Below the pieces are notes generated by a model. That model worked only from the letters and a program-made list of their open reading frames with translations. It was not told where the DNA came from and made no database searches. A stretch of DNA of 64,000 nt from Planctomycetota bacterium (GTDB lineage: Bacteria; Planctomycetota; B15-G4; JADJEK01): NCBI GenBank assembly GCA_016709145.1, contig JADJEK010000007.1, positions 268,457-332,456 of the forward strand, read 5' to 3'. Position 1 is the stretch's first letter. The number at the start of each line of letters is the position of its first letter. Shown here one piece after another: positions 26,463-39,165 of the stretch. A program made the translations under genes and the position numbers.

Positions 26463-28545
26463 ACCCCTTGCGTCCCGGCCGGTAGCCCACGCTGCGCGGC
26501 GGAGCTGGCGCGCGTTCCTCGCGTCTCGTCGCGCCGCCACCGCCGTCGTCGTCGCCGTCCGACGAGTCGGCGCCGTCGCGCCCCCCCGTGAACGCGTCCC
26601 AATCGGCACCCTTGCGCGTCGTCCCGACGATGTCGTGCACCAGTCCGCCGTAGCTCTGGTTGGCGCGGGCATTGCGCTCCGCGCGCGCTTCGGGCGGTGG
26701 CTGGGACGGGATCAACGCTCCGGGATGATCGCCGATCAGATCGCGTCGACCCGCCTCGATCAGCGCATCACGAACCATGAACCAATGCTCGGGCTTGAAG
26801 AATTGCATCAGCGCGCGCTGCGCCTTGCGGTCCTTCAGCTTCTTCACGATCGGCACGGGCTCGAGCGAGAAGGGGTCGAGCTCGGTCCAGTACATGCAGG
26901 TCGCGACGTCGAGCGGCGAAGGGATGAAGTCTTGCACCTGGCGCGGACGGTGGCCGGTTCGCTTCAGGAACAGCGCGAGTTCGATCATGTCCGCGACCGT
27001 CGACCCCGGATGCGAGGCGATGAAGTACGGGACCAAGTACTGCTCTTTGCCGACCGCGCGGCTCGCGCGCTGGAACTCGCGCTCGAACTCGACGAAGTCG
27101 TCCTTCGACGGCTTCTTCATCAGGTCGAGGACGCGCGGCGAAACGTGCTCGGGCGCGACTTTCAGATGGCCGCCGACGTGGTGCGCCGCCAATTCGCGCA
27201 GGTACTCCGGCGCCCGGCGCGCGAGATCCATGCGCACTCCCGAAGCGACGTGGATGCGGCGGATCCCGGGTTGCGAGCGCGCCGTCTTCATCAGATCGAT
27301 CAGCGGTCCGTGGTCGGTGCCGAGCAGCTTGCACACGGTCGGATGCACGCACGACAGACGCCGACACTTCGCTTCGACGTCGGGCTTCGTGCAGCGCAGC
27401 TTGTACATGTTGGCGGTCGGACCACCGATGTCGGAGACGATGCCCTTCGTCGACGGGTCTTTGCCGAGCGCCGCGATCTCGCGCGTGATCGACGCCTTCG
27501 ATCGCGACTGGATGATGCGCCCTTGGTGTGTGGTGATCGAGCAGAACGTGCACCCGCCGAAGCAGCCGCGCATCAGCGTGACCGACGTCTTCATCATCTC
27601 CATCGCCGGGATCGGCGCGCGATACGACGGATGCGGCCGCCGCGCGTAACGCAAGTCGTAGATCGCGTCCATCTCCGGTTCGGCGAGCGGGAGTGCCGGC
27701 GGATTGCAGACGACCATGCGCTTGCCGTGGCGCTGCAGCAGGCGGCGAGCGTTCAGCGGATTCGACTCGAGGTGGATCGTTCGTGTGGCGAGCGCGAACT
27801 TCACCTTGTCCGCGGTGACGTCCTCGCAGGACGGGATCTCCTTGGTGTCGTCGTCCGGAGTCCCGGCCGCGCGCATCGACGGCGCGAACGGAGGCAGGGT
27901 CTCTTTCTCACCGAGCAGGTACGCGACGCTGCGCAAGTCGCGCAGATCTTCGACGCGCGCGCCGGCCGCGAAGCGTCGTGCGATCTCGACGATCGGTGCC
28001 TCCCCCATGCCGAACACGACGACGTCCGCCTTGCTCGTCAACAGGATCGACGGTTTGACGCCGTCGCTCCAGTAGTCGTAGTGCGCGTAGCGCCGCAGAC
28101 TCGCCTCGACGCCACCGGCCACCACCGGCACACCGGGGAACGCCTCGCGGCAACGTTGCGCGTACACGTTCGTCGCGCGATCGGGCCGCTTGCCCGCGGC
28201 GCCGCCTTCGGAGTACGCGTCGTCGGAGCGCGGCTTCTTCGACGCCGTGTAGCGATTCAGCATCGAGTCCATGTTCCCCGCGCTGACGGCGAAGAACAGG
28301 CGCGGACGGCCGAGGGCGCGGAAGTCGTCGACGCGCGTCCAATCCGGCTGCGACAGGATCGCGACCCGGAAGCCCGCGGCCTCGAGCACGCGGCCGAGGA
28401 TCGCCATCGCGAACGACGGGTGATCGACGTACGCGTCGCCCGTGACGAACACGACGTCGACGGCATCCCAGCCGAGCGCGTCGAGGTCGGCTGGCGTGCG
28501 CGGCAGGAACGGCAACGCGTCGGCACGCGGGGCGGGAACTCGCAC
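26434..28545 (-). CDS. YgiQ-family radical SAM protein
   Basis: This 703-residue protein matches the YgiQ family. It has an N-terminal B12-binding-like domain (FLPRTPADLDALGWDAVDVVFVTGDAYVDHPSF), then the radical SAM core with CFGGCTFC (CxxxCxxC) near residue 322. The characteristic segments VSDIGGPTANMY, GHLKVAPEHVS and YFIASHPGS follow. The C-terminal tail (about 600-703) is Arg/Gly/Asp-rich and low in complexity. The substrate is unknown for the family. It starts with GTG at 28545, preceded by GGAGTCCTTC. It lies 83 bp downstream of acs in the same direction. Confidence 0.9.
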   Translation of the reverse strand: MRVPAPRADALPFLPRTPADLDALGWDAVDVVFVTGDAYVDHPSFAMAILGRVLEAAGFRVAILSQPDWTRVDDFRALGRPRLFFAVSAGNMDSMLNRYTASKKPRSDDAYSEGGAAGKRPDRATNVYAQRCREAFPGVPVVAGGVEASLRRYAHYDYWSDGVKPSILLTSKADVVVFGMGEAPIVEIARRFAAGARVEDLRDLRSVAYLLGEKETLPPFAPSMRAAGTPDDDTKEIPSCEDVTADKVKFALATRTIHLESNPLNARRLLQRHGKRMVVCNPPALPLAEPEMDAIYDLRYARRPHPSYRAPIPAMEMMKTSVTLMRGCFGGCTFCSITTHQGRIIQSRSKASITREIAALGKDPSTKGIVSDIGGPTANMYKLRCTKPDVEAKCRRLSCVHPTVCKLLGTDHGPLIDLMKTARSQPGIRRIHVASGVRMDLARRAPEYLRELAAHHVGGHLKVAPEHVSPRVLDLMKKPSKDDFVEFEREFQRASRAVGKEQYLVPYFIASHPGSTVADMIELALFLKRTGHRPRQVQDFIPSPLDVATCMYWTELDPFSLEPVPIVKKLKDRKAQRALMQFFKPEHWFMVRDALIEAGRRDLIGDHPGALIPSQPPPEARAERNARANQSYGGLVHDIVGTTRKGADWDAFTGGRDGADSSDGDDDGGGGATRREERAPAPPRSVGYRPGRKGFNAKRRRST

Positions 28546-28628
28546 GAAGGACTCCGTCTACGGTGCGACGCGAAGATCGTCGCGCATGAGGCCCTGCTCG
28601 TAGCCCGCGGCGCGACGCGCGCAACGCA

Positions 28629-30581
<1,953 letters not shown>

Positions 30582-30656
30582 GGCGCTCTCCCTGGTTCCG
30601 CCCGCGGGCATCGAGCCGTGGGGCGCGGGATGATAGCGCGCCATGCGAAGCGGCGA

Positions 30657-31532
30657 TCAGAGGAGGCGCATGCGCTTCAGATTCAAGAACACTTCGCGCG
30701 TCGCCGGCGACTTGTTCAGCGTGTAGAAGTGGACGCCCGGCGCCCCGCCTTCGAGCAAGCCCTTGCATTGCGCGGTCGCGTGTTCGACGCCGACACGGAC
30801 GACCGCTTCGGGGTCATGCGCGACGCCCTCGAGCCGCTTCGCGAGCAGCTTCGGGATCCGCGCCCCGCACATCTGCGTGAAGCGCTTCGTCTGCGCCACG
30901 TTCGTGATCGGCATGATGCCCGGCACGATCGGCACGTTGATGCCCGCCGCACGCGCACGCGCGACGAAGTCGAAGTAATCGAGGTTGTCGAAGAACAACT
31001 GCGAGACCAGGAAGTCGACGCCGGCGTCGACCTTCAGCTTCAGGTGGCGCAGGTCGAGTTCTTTGTCCGGACACTCGACGTGACCCTCGGGATAGCAAGC
31101 GCCGCCGACGCAGAACGTCGAGCGCGAGCGCACGAACGCCGCGAGTTCGGACGCGAAGCCGAACCCGCCGGCTTGACGCACGAACGTGGTCTGGCCCTGC
31201 GGCGGGTCTCCGCGCAGCGCGAGCACGTTCTCGATGCCGCGCTCGCCGAGGCGCCCGAGCACCGACTCGATCTCCTCGACCGTGCTGCCGACGCAGGTCA
31301 GGTGCGCCATCGTCTCGATGCCGAGTTCGTTCTTGATGCGGCCGACGAGGTCGAGCGTGCGGTCGCGCGTGGAGCCGCCGGCCCCGTACGTGACCGACAC
31401 GAACGAGGGCTTCAACGGCTTGAGCTCGTCGATCGTGCGGAACAGCGAAGCCATGCCATCGTCGCTCTTCGGGGGGAAGAACTCGAACGACACGACCGCT
31501 TCGCCACGGCCGAACAGGTCACGGATCTTCAT
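30657..31532 (-). CDS. metF: 5,10-methylenetetrahydrofolate reductase
   Basis: This 291-residue FAD-dependent TIM-barrel enzyme supplies methyl-THF for methionine synthesis. It shows FEFFPPKSDDG near the start (the Glu proton donor), VTYGAGGSTRDRT, MAHLTCVG, NVLALRGDPP and SQLFFDN, all core MetF motifs. The length is normal for a bacterial MetF without the regulatory domain. I see no SAM or cobalamin riboswitch in the 108-bp upstream gap. acs follows after 75 bp. Confidence 0.96.
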   Translation of the reverse strand: MKIRDLFGRGEAVVSFEFFPPKSDDGMASLFRTIDELKPLKPSFVSVTYGAGGSTRDRTLDLVGRIKNELGIETMAHLTCVGSTVEEIESVLGRLGERGIENVLALRGDPPQGQTTFVRQAGGFGFASELAAFVRSRSTFCVGGACYPEGHVECPDKELDLRHLKLKVDAGVDFLVSQLFFDNLDYFDFVARARAAGINVPIVPGIMPITNVAQTKRFTQMCGARIPKLLAKRLEGVAHDPEAVVRVGVEHATAQCKGLLEGGAPGVHFYTLNKSPATREVFLNLKRMRLL

Positions 31533-31640
31533 CGATGGGCACCGCGTACGGGAGGTTCTGCGTTCCTTCGGCAATGTCCGCGCAGCAGCTTGAACGCGGC
31601 CGAAACAGGCGCACGAGCTTGCAGTACGCCGGCCCCAAGT

Positions 31641-33404
31641 TCAACGAGGCGCCTCGTCGGGGAGGTCGGCGAACACACCGGCGCCGCCGTGTTCGCGCGC
31701 TCCACGGCCCGGCTCGAGCGTGATGCGTTCGTCCTCTCCCCCGTCGTCGATCGCCAGCGCGATCGCGTCGAACGCGAAGCCGAGCGATTGACGGCGCGCG
31801 ACGACGCGGTCGGCACCGGCCAGGTCGCGGTAGAGCGCGAAGCCGGCGGCCCGCCCCGAGCCGAGGCACCAATCTCCGCCCGAAACGACGTCGTCGCCAG
31901 CGAGATCGATCGCGAGCGCGAGGCCGCAACCATCGGCAAAGGCGCCGCTGCCCGCTCCGATCCTCACGATGTCGTCGCCGCGGCGGTCGAACCACAACGC
32001 GGTCCCAGGAGGGCCGAGTCCGCTGATCGAGACGCCGCCGACCGCGATGCAGGCTTCATCCGCGCTCGTCGGGGGCGGCGCGACGATCACGAGGTCGTAG
32101 CCGGCCGCATCGATCACGGCGCCGAACCCTGCGTCCGTGGCGGCGCCGAGCCCGAATCCGCGCACCTGGTAGCGATCGTCGCCGTCGACGTCGACGAGCA
32201 CAGCGGTCCCGAACGCCGCGGCGCCGAACGCGACGCGCTCGCCGTCGTAGCGATCGTCGCCGGCGCGATCGACGAGGAGCGCCACGCCGAGGACTCCCAC
32301 GCCGATGCCTGGCGCACGAGCCTCGTAGGTATCGCGCCCATCCGAGTCGTCGATGAGGCCGATGCCGCCGATGCCGCCGCCGAGGCGGCCACGCGAACCC
32401 ACGTAGTCGTCGTCGCCATCGAGATCGAGCACGAACGTCGCGGGTACGTCGACGAGCGCGATGCCGGGCAAGCCGATCGCGTCGGTGTAGACGTCGTCCC
32501 CACCCATGTCGATCACCGCCGCGACCCCGCGCGTCGGGATCACACTGGCAGCCGGGCCGGTCACCAAGATCAGGCCGGCCCGCGATCGCAATGCAAGCAC
32601 GAGATCGCGCGGCCAGTCGTCGCCGGCCGGCAAGGTGAAGAGGCCGAGCCGCTCCGGATCGCGCCACGCGCGCGCGAACACGCCGCGCGCGTGGTCGATG
32701 GCGTGCAGCAAGCGCATGGAGGCCGCGACCAATGCGCCGTCGCGGATCGTGCTCGCGGCTTCGAGGTCGGCCTGCGCCGGCGCATCGCCGCGGGCCAACG
32801 CCTGCGCGATCCGCGACGCGAGCTCGACTCGCCGCGGATCCATGCATCCCGCTGCTTCGGCTTCCAGACCCGCGCGTTCGACCGCCGCGACCAGCGTCGC
32901 GAGCGCCTCGCGCGACGGGGGATCGAGCCGCTCCAAGTTGGCGCGCGTCGCGATCGCGACGGCGAGCCCGAAGTCGCCGTCCAGAGCCGGTGGCTCGAGT
33001 TCGGCTCGGACCGTCTCCGACGCGGTTTCGGCGACATCGCGTTCGCCGACGCGCAGCGCGGCCGCGACGATCGCCATCGGCTCGGTCCCCGCGCGCGCGA
33101 GCGCCACGAGATCGGCATCGAGAGCGTTCGCCGCTCGCGCTTCGCCGCGCAGCAACGCGTGCACGCGCGACTCGACGCCGAGTCGATTCGCGGGGGCCGC
33201 GACGGGAGCGGCTCCGCGCAGCAAATGCGAGAGCGGCATCGAGCCGAGCGTCGGACTGGGCGCACGCGGGACGCCGATGACGACGAGCATCAGCACCAAA
33301 CACGCGACGAGGCGCAAGGCCGTCGGGACGGCTCGTGGCCCGAGGGCGACTCGCGGCGTATTGCGCGATCGCGGCGTCGGCGGTTCTGGGTGCGGGCGAA
33401 CCAA
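31641..33404 (-). CDS. Exported GDD-repeat protein
   Basis: This 587-residue protein has a hydrophobic segment (LRLVACLVLMLVVIGV, about 30-46) serving as signal or anchor. Residues about 80-290 are helical. Residues about 295-560 contain at least six repeats of roughly 30 residues with the pattern D-x2-G-D-D-x-Y/V followed by a Gly/Ala/Phe-rich strand (VIDMGGDDVYTD, VLDLDGDDDYVG, LLVDRAGDDRYDG, VLVDVDGDDRYQV, WFDRRGDDIVRIG, AIDLAGDDVVSGG). This suggests a stacked beta solenoid that may bind calcium. The start is a TTG at 33404 with GGAGAG 5 bases upstream; no later start would keep the signal. Function unknown. Confidence 0.75.
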   Translation of the reverse strand: MVRPHPEPPTPRSRNTPRVALGPRAVPTALRLVACLVLMLVVIGVPRAPSPTLGSMPLSHLLRGAAPVAAPANRLGVESRVHALLRGEARAANALDADLVALARAGTEPMAIVAAALRVGERDVAETASETVRAELEPPALDGDFGLAVAIATRANLERLDPPSREALATLVAAVERAGLEAEAAGCMDPRRVELASRIAQALARGDAPAQADLEAASTIRDGALVAASMRLLHAIDHARGVFARAWRDPERLGLFTLPAGDDWPRDLVLALRSRAGLILVTGPAASVIPTRGVAAVIDMGGDDVYTDAIGLPGIALVDVPATFVLDLDGDDDYVGSRGRLGGGIGGIGLIDDSDGRDTYEARAPGIGVGVLGVALLVDRAGDDRYDGERVAFGAAAFGTAVLVDVDGDDRYQVRGFGLGAATDAGFGAVIDAAGYDLVIVAPPPTSADEACIAVGGVSISGLGPPGTALWFDRRGDDIVRIGAGSGAFADGCGLALAIDLAGDDVVSGGDWCLGSGRAAGFALYRDLAGADRVVARRQSLGFAFDAIALAIDDGGEDERITLEPGRGAREHGGAGVFADLPDEAPR

Positions 33405-33502
33405 AGCGTCTCTCCGGTCTGCCCGGCCACTCGTCCCAGCATGGACGCGCGCGAACGGGACCGACCCGCATCCTCCATCGGTCGGAACGCGACGGGACCT
33501 CC

Positions 33503-33548
33503 AGCAAGAAACGCGACCGGCCGGCCCCGCGGGGGGCCGGCCGGTCGC
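33503..33548 (-). terminator. Intrinsic terminator of the FHA gene
   Basis: GCGACCGGCCGGCCCC (33513-33528) and GGGGCCGGCCGGTCGC (33533-33548) form a perfect 16-bp stem with a 4-base loop. On the minus strand it is followed by a T-rich GTTTCTTGC tract. It lies 26 bases after the stop of the FHA gene and separates it from the GDD-repeat gene downstream. Confidence 0.85.
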
Positions 33549-33573
33549 CGTGATCGAATCGCTCGACCCGCGA

Positions 33574-34938
33574 TCACTCGCTGAGGTCGGCCTTCTCCAA
33601 CGTGATGTTCATCTGCTTGGCGAGGCGCACGAGGTCGTCCGTGGCTTGTTTCGCCTGACCGTGGAGGTCGGGCATCGCGACCAATCGCTTCGACGCGCGC
33701 TCGAAGTAGCTCAGCGCCTGACCGAGGTTGTTCTTCTCGATCTGCTTCTTCGCGTAGTCGCTCTCTTCCTTCCAGTAGTCGCGCGCCGAGTTGTGGATGT
33801 CCTCGAACAGGCGCTTCACGTCCGCGGTCGACTGGCCGGCATTCGCGGTCTCCCAGTCCTTCAGCGCGGTCCAGGCCTTCGAGAACTCACGGCGCGCGCG
33901 GTCCGAGTCGGACTGCACGTAGACCTCGTGGAAGGACATCGGCGTCGTCGGCGCCTCGGCCTTGTACTTGGCCATCATCTGCTTCACGCCTTCGACGCGA
34001 TCGTGCTTGCCGTACTTCTGCAAGAACTCCTCGCAGCGGTAGACGATGTAGCGCGCCTGCGCCGGGCGATCGTTCTTGTACTTGCTCGCGAACATGCCGC
34101 TGTTCGGATCGAGCCGCTGCATCACGAGCTGGCTCAACGAGTCCCAGGCTCGCGTGCCGTTCTTCTGATAGTTCATGTCCTGCGCGACTTCGGACATGGC
34201 CTCGAGTTCCGCGAGCTTCTCCTGGACCATGCGGTAGTTCGGCGAATCGGCGGGAACGGCCTTCAACGCAGCGATCGCGTCGGCACGCCGCCACTGCGCC
34301 ATGAGCTTGTCGGCGAGTTCCCATTGCTGCTGGTCGAAGCCCGAGTTGCCCAGGGACTTCATCACCGCGATCCCGACGATCACGAGGAGGAGGACGACGC
34401 CGGCGATGACCGCGAACGCCTGCGGGCCGGTCAAACCGCCCTTCTTCGCGTTCTGACGCGTCATCACGTGACGCTCGCGCGCGGCTTTTTGCAGCTGCGG
34501 CGCGACGTGGATCTCCTTGGGCTCCGGTCGCTGCGCGCCCGCGCGCGTCGACGGGCGTCGCGGCGGCGGCGGGTTCGCGGCCATCTTCTGCGCGGCGGCC
34601 TCGGCCGGCGTGCGCGCCACGGCCGGTGCGGCCGCGGCCATCGGCTCGGCGGTCGCGCCGCCCTTGAACAGGATCGTCGTGTCGCCGACGCGCAGCGAAT
34701 CGCCGTTGTGAAGATCGCGCTGCGTGACCTTCTCGTGGTTCACGTGCGTGCCCGCAGGGAAGCCGAGATCGACGACGCGATACGCGCCACTCGCGCGCAG
34801 GATCTGGCAGTGCTTCGCGCCCACACCGGGCCCCTGCACGCGGATCGCGCAGTCGTCGGCGCTGCCGACGAACACGAAGTCGTCGATGAAATCGAGCGAC
34901 TTCTCTCGGCCGCCTTGGATCACGATCAGCTTCGCCAT
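33574..34938 (-). CDS. FHA-domain membrane protein
   Basis: This 454-residue protein has an N-terminal FHA domain (about 2-95: FVFVGSADDCAIRV, GAKHCQILR, GTHVNHEKVTQRDLHNGDSLRVGDT), which normally binds phospho-threonine peptides. A Pro/Ala/Arg-rich linker, one membrane helix (AFAVIAGVVLLLVIVGIAVM, about 172-194) and about 255 outside residues of helical, TPR-like character follow. In the FHA domain the usual GRSxxxD reads GSADDCAI, so the first Arg is missing and phospho-binding may be altered. AAGGGAG precedes the ATG. It lies 58 bp after the larger FHA-CAP gene and probably shares its transcript. Confidence 0.87.
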   Translation of the reverse strand: MAKLIVIQGGREKSLDFIDDFVFVGSADDCAIRVQGPGVGAKHCQILRASGAYRVVDLGFPAGTHVNHEKVTQRDLHNGDSLRVGDTTILFKGGATAEPMAAAAPAVARTPAEAAAQKMAANPPPPRRPSTRAGAQRPEPKEIHVAPQLQKAARERHVMTRQNAKKGGLTGPQAFAVIAGVVLLLVIVGIAVMKSLGNSGFDQQQWELADKLMAQWRRADAIAALKAVPADSPNYRMVQEKLAELEAMSEVAQDMNYQKNGTRAWDSLSQLVMQRLDPNSGMFASKYKNDRPAQARYIVYRCEEFLQKYGKHDRVEGVKQMMAKYKAEAPTTPMSFHEVYVQSDSDRARREFSKAWTALKDWETANAGQSTADVKRLFEDIHNSARDYWKEESDYAKKQIEKNNLGQALSYFERASKRLVAMPDLHGQAKQATDDLVRLAKQMNITLEKADLSE

Positions 34939-34996
34939 GTCCGCTCCCTTGCGAGGTCTCGGGTTCGCTCCGGTCCGGTTCGACTCGATCCGGGAC

Positions 34997-37900
34997 TCAT
35001 TCGTCGGGCAAGTTACCGGCGTAATCGCCGCCACCGGCGAAGTTCTGCGTCCAGTAGTTGCCGACGTTGCCGACGCCCATCTCGTTGTGGCTCTCGTACA
35101 GCAGGTTGCGATGGTGACCCGACGAGTGGCACCACGCGTCGTGCGCGGCACGCGCGCCGCCGATCATCGCCAGGTTCTCGCCGGAGCCCGAGGATTCGTA
35201 GCCCTCGAGCTTGATGCGGTCGGCGGGCGTACGGCGCTTCGGGTCCTGGGGATTGATGTGCGCGAAGATGCCGGTGCGCGCCATCCACTCCGAGTGACCG
35301 CGCGACGAACGCACCAGCTTGTCGTGGATCGCGAGAGCCCGCCGACCGAACATCAGCCGATACATGTTCGTGATCCAGACCTGCTCGACCTCTTGCTTCT
35401 GCGCCGAGGTCTGCGTGGTCGCGTTGAACTTCAGCACGTCGGCATCGCGGTCGAGGCGCTCGCGCTCGGCGGGCGTCAACGCGACGTTGCGCAACGTCAC
35501 GCGCGACGACTTCGCGGGCAGGAGGTAGATGCGTTCCATCACGACCTCGCGCGAGAAGCCCTCACCGTCGGCGGCGACCAGGATCGCTTCCTCCTCGAGC
35601 AGGTTCTCGTACGTGCGCTTGAACTTCGACGACAGCGTGAAGCCGGCGCTGGTCTCCTCGAACTCGTCGCCCCAGATCTCGCGCACTTGTGCGACGCGAT
35701 CGTCGACCTCTTGCTGGACCTTCGGGTAGAGCTGGGCCTTGTCGGGCGGGCACTCCGGCGCGCTGTACGGATAGAAGTACTTCACTTCGTCGTTGATCAG
35801 TTCGAGCGCGTGCGCGCGTCGCCGATCCAACTCGCGGCGCTTCTCGAGCAAGCCGTCGAGTTCGCCGAGATCCGGCGCGGCGATCAACTGTTCGACCATC
35901 GCGGCGCGGCGCGTGCGCAGACGATCGAGGATCGTCGTGCGCGCGACGGGCAACAACGTCTTCAGTTCTTCGATGCCGGACGCGCGTTCTTCGTCGCGCT
36001 TGTCGAGCTTCGCGAACGCCGCGGTCACGAGCACGCCGTTCTTCGATTCCTCGCGCTCCTTGAACGTCAGCCACTGGTCCTCGTGGCGGAAGAAGCCCCA
36101 TTCGGGGACTTCGCTCATGCCGCGGTGGAACGCGATCGCCGAGTCGACGGGGACCTTCAAACTCGGATCGGCCGACGCCTTCTCGACGGCTAGGTCGAAG
36201 CCCTTCGCGTCCGCGTTCGAGAGCGCGAAGAACGCGAAGTTCAGTTCGTCCTCGGTCTTCCACTTCACGTTCCGCGCCAGCGTGTAGGCCGATGCCGGCG
36301 CGATCTGTTCAGGAGCGAGGCGCGCATCGCCGGTCGCGGTCTTCACCAGCAGCATGCCGTCGAGGACGGCTTTCGCTTGGCCTTCGATCGTTCCGGCACG
36401 GTCCTTCACGACGACGCCGTTCGCGAGTCCCGGTTGGTTCTCGATCGCATGGACCAGTGCCTCGAGGAACCACCGCGCGCGATTCGCGCGCTCGATGCGG
36501 CGCGTGAGGACCGAGGTCGCGGCGACGTTCAGGCTCGCGGACAACTTCGCCTGACACGTGGCCGCCGAGCCGGCGAAGTCGCCGGCCAGGAACGCGTCGT
36601 CCGCAGCCTTCAGCACATCGGCGAGCGCGGACGCGACCGGATCGACCGCGACGGGCTTCGGCTTGTCGAACTCGTTCGATCCCTTCGCCGGAGCGGGAGG
36701 CTCGACTTCCGCGACGTCGTCCGCCGGAGCCGGCGCGTCGGGTTCGCGAATCGGCGTCGGCACGAGACCGCTACCGGTCGCCACCTTCGAGGCCATCGCT
36801 TCGACTTCGAGCCCGCGGGCCTCGAGAGCCGCGTGGTACGGCGTGCCGCGGAACGCGTTCAGCTCGCTCTCGTCGAGCAACACCAGCGCGCCGAGCACGT
36901 CGTTCTTCGCCAGCGCTTCGTCGGCGCGGCGTTCCAGCGACGCGGCGCCCACGCGCGCGGCTTCGTCGATCGCGTGACGACCGGCGGAGACCGCGGCGAT
37001 GTCCGTGCCGAGCGGGCTCTGCTGCAGGGACTGCCAGGCGGCGACCGCGGACGCGTAGTCGCTGCCTTTCATGGCCAAGTCGGCGCGTGCCGCGACCGCT
37101 CCGATCGTCGGCAACTCGTCCTTGGCAGCCACCGGCGGAGCCATGTCCTGCGCGAGTCGCAACGCGAGCGCGACCTCGGCCGCACCTTCGGGCACGTCGC
37201 GATAGCGTTCGACCAACTCGCCGAGACGCTCGATGCGTCGTTCCTTCGACAGCTTCGGATCGGCATCGAGTTCGGCGAGCGCTTCGCGCGCGTACTTCAC
37301 GCGCGACTTCGCCTGTTCGAGCGACTGGCGTAGTTGGTCGCGTGCGGCGCCGGTCAGCGATTGTTCGCCGACCGACCGTTCGAGCATGCGATCGGCTTCG
37401 TCGAACAACCCGCCGTCCACCAACGCGGCGAATTGTTCGCGCCGCATCGTCTCGATCGACGGTCCTTGCGGTCCCGACGCCAGGTGCTTCTGCGCGACGA
37501 CGAAGATGCCGCCGATCAGCACCATGCCAGCGGCGGCCCAGGCCAGGCTCAGCGCGAACGTCGGCTTGCGATGCAGCGGCGGTTCGGCGGCGGCCAAGGC
37601 CTCGGGGTCGTCGATGACCTCGTGTTCGGGTGCGTCGACGACTGCGTCGTCGTCTTGTTCGAACTCCTCGCGCACCGCGTCGCGCCGCGGCGTCGCTGCC
37701 CCACCGCGCACGATCGGCGTCGCCACCGGCGCGCGCGCGGCCTGCTTGCGTTCGAACAGGAACGTGAGTCCGCCGAACTCGATGCGGTCGCCGGGTTCGA
37801 GTCGACGCTGGACCACGTACGCGCCGTTCACTTGCGTGCCGTGATCCGTGTGCAGGTCGACGATCTTGTAGCCGCCCTCGACGCGTTCGAGCGCGCAGTG

Positions 37901-38032
37901 GCGCGGCTCGACGCCGACCTTCGGGATCACGATCGTGTTGCCGGCATCCGCACCGATCGAGACTCGATCGGCGCCGAGCGGCAGCTCTTTCTTGCGTTGA
38001 CCAGTCGGTCCGAGCAGCACGAGGACGTACAT
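34997..38032 (-). CDS. FHA-transmembrane-CAP (SCP) domain protein
   Basis: This 1011-residue protein has an FHA domain at 1-95 (VSIGADAGNTIVIP, PRHCALERV, HGTQVNGAYV). An acidic linker follows, then one membrane helix (SLAWAAAGMVLIGGIFVVAQ, about 158-182) and a long helical region to about 860. It ends in a CAP/SCP domain (about 870-1008) with HSEWMARTGIFAHINP, GYESSGSGENLAMIGG, WCHSSGHHRNLL, NEMGVG and YWTQNFAG. The CAP cavity His and Glu residues appear intact. The topology puts FHA in the cytoplasm and CAP outside the membrane. The ATG at 38032 has GGAG 6 bases before it. The FHA phosphopeptide residues are partly changed (GAD in place of GRS). Confidence 0.9.
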   Translation of the reverse strand: MYVLVLLGPTGQRKKELPLGADRVSIGADAGNTIVIPKVGVEPRHCALERVEGGYKIVDLHTDHGTQVNGAYVVQRRLEPGDRIEFGGLTFLFERKQAARAPVATPIVRGGAATPRRDAVREEFEQDDDAVVDAPEHEVIDDPEALAAAEPPLHRKPTFALSLAWAAAGMVLIGGIFVVAQKHLASGPQGPSIETMRREQFAALVDGGLFDEADRMLERSVGEQSLTGAARDQLRQSLEQAKSRVKYAREALAELDADPKLSKERRIERLGELVERYRDVPEGAAEVALALRLAQDMAPPVAAKDELPTIGAVAARADLAMKGSDYASAVAAWQSLQQSPLGTDIAAVSAGRHAIDEAARVGAASLERRADEALAKNDVLGALVLLDESELNAFRGTPYHAALEARGLEVEAMASKVATGSGLVPTPIREPDAPAPADDVAEVEPPAPAKGSNEFDKPKPVAVDPVASALADVLKAADDAFLAGDFAGSAATCQAKLSASLNVAATSVLTRRIERANRARWFLEALVHAIENQPGLANGVVVKDRAGTIEGQAKAVLDGMLLVKTATGDARLAPEQIAPASAYTLARNVKWKTEDELNFAFFALSNADAKGFDLAVEKASADPSLKVPVDSAIAFHRGMSEVPEWGFFRHEDQWLTFKEREESKNGVLVTAAFAKLDKRDEERASGIEELKTLLPVARTTILDRLRTRRAAMVEQLIAAPDLGELDGLLEKRRELDRRRAHALELINDEVKYFYPYSAPECPPDKAQLYPKVQQEVDDRVAQVREIWGDEFEETSAGFTLSSKFKRTYENLLEEEAILVAADGEGFSREVVMERIYLLPAKSSRVTLRNVALTPAERERLDRDADVLKFNATTQTSAQKQEVEQVWITNMYRLMFGRRALAIHDKLVRSSRGHSEWMARTGIFAHINPQDPKRRTPADRIKLEGYESSGSGENLAMIGGARAAHDAWCHSSGHHRNLLYESHNEMGVGNVGNYWTQNFAGGGDYAGNLPDE

Positions 38033-38206
38033 GGCGACTCCGTTCGGGGCCCTATTGAACAACACGCCCCGCCGCTTGGGAACCCGCGGGAGGCCTCACT
38101 CCGATCGAGTGGGTAGGGAATGCCCGCACGACCGAATCCGCGCGCTGCGCGGGGCGAGACTCGACGAGGTCGTGGACCGGCGTCGGCCGGGTGGACTCGG
38201 CCGCGT

Positions 38207-39163
<957 letters not shown>

Positions 39164-39165
39164 GT

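Noticed and set aside
31533..31640. SAM or cobalamin riboswitch before metF
   Set aside because: The 108-bp gap shows no conserved core or the expected stem pattern.
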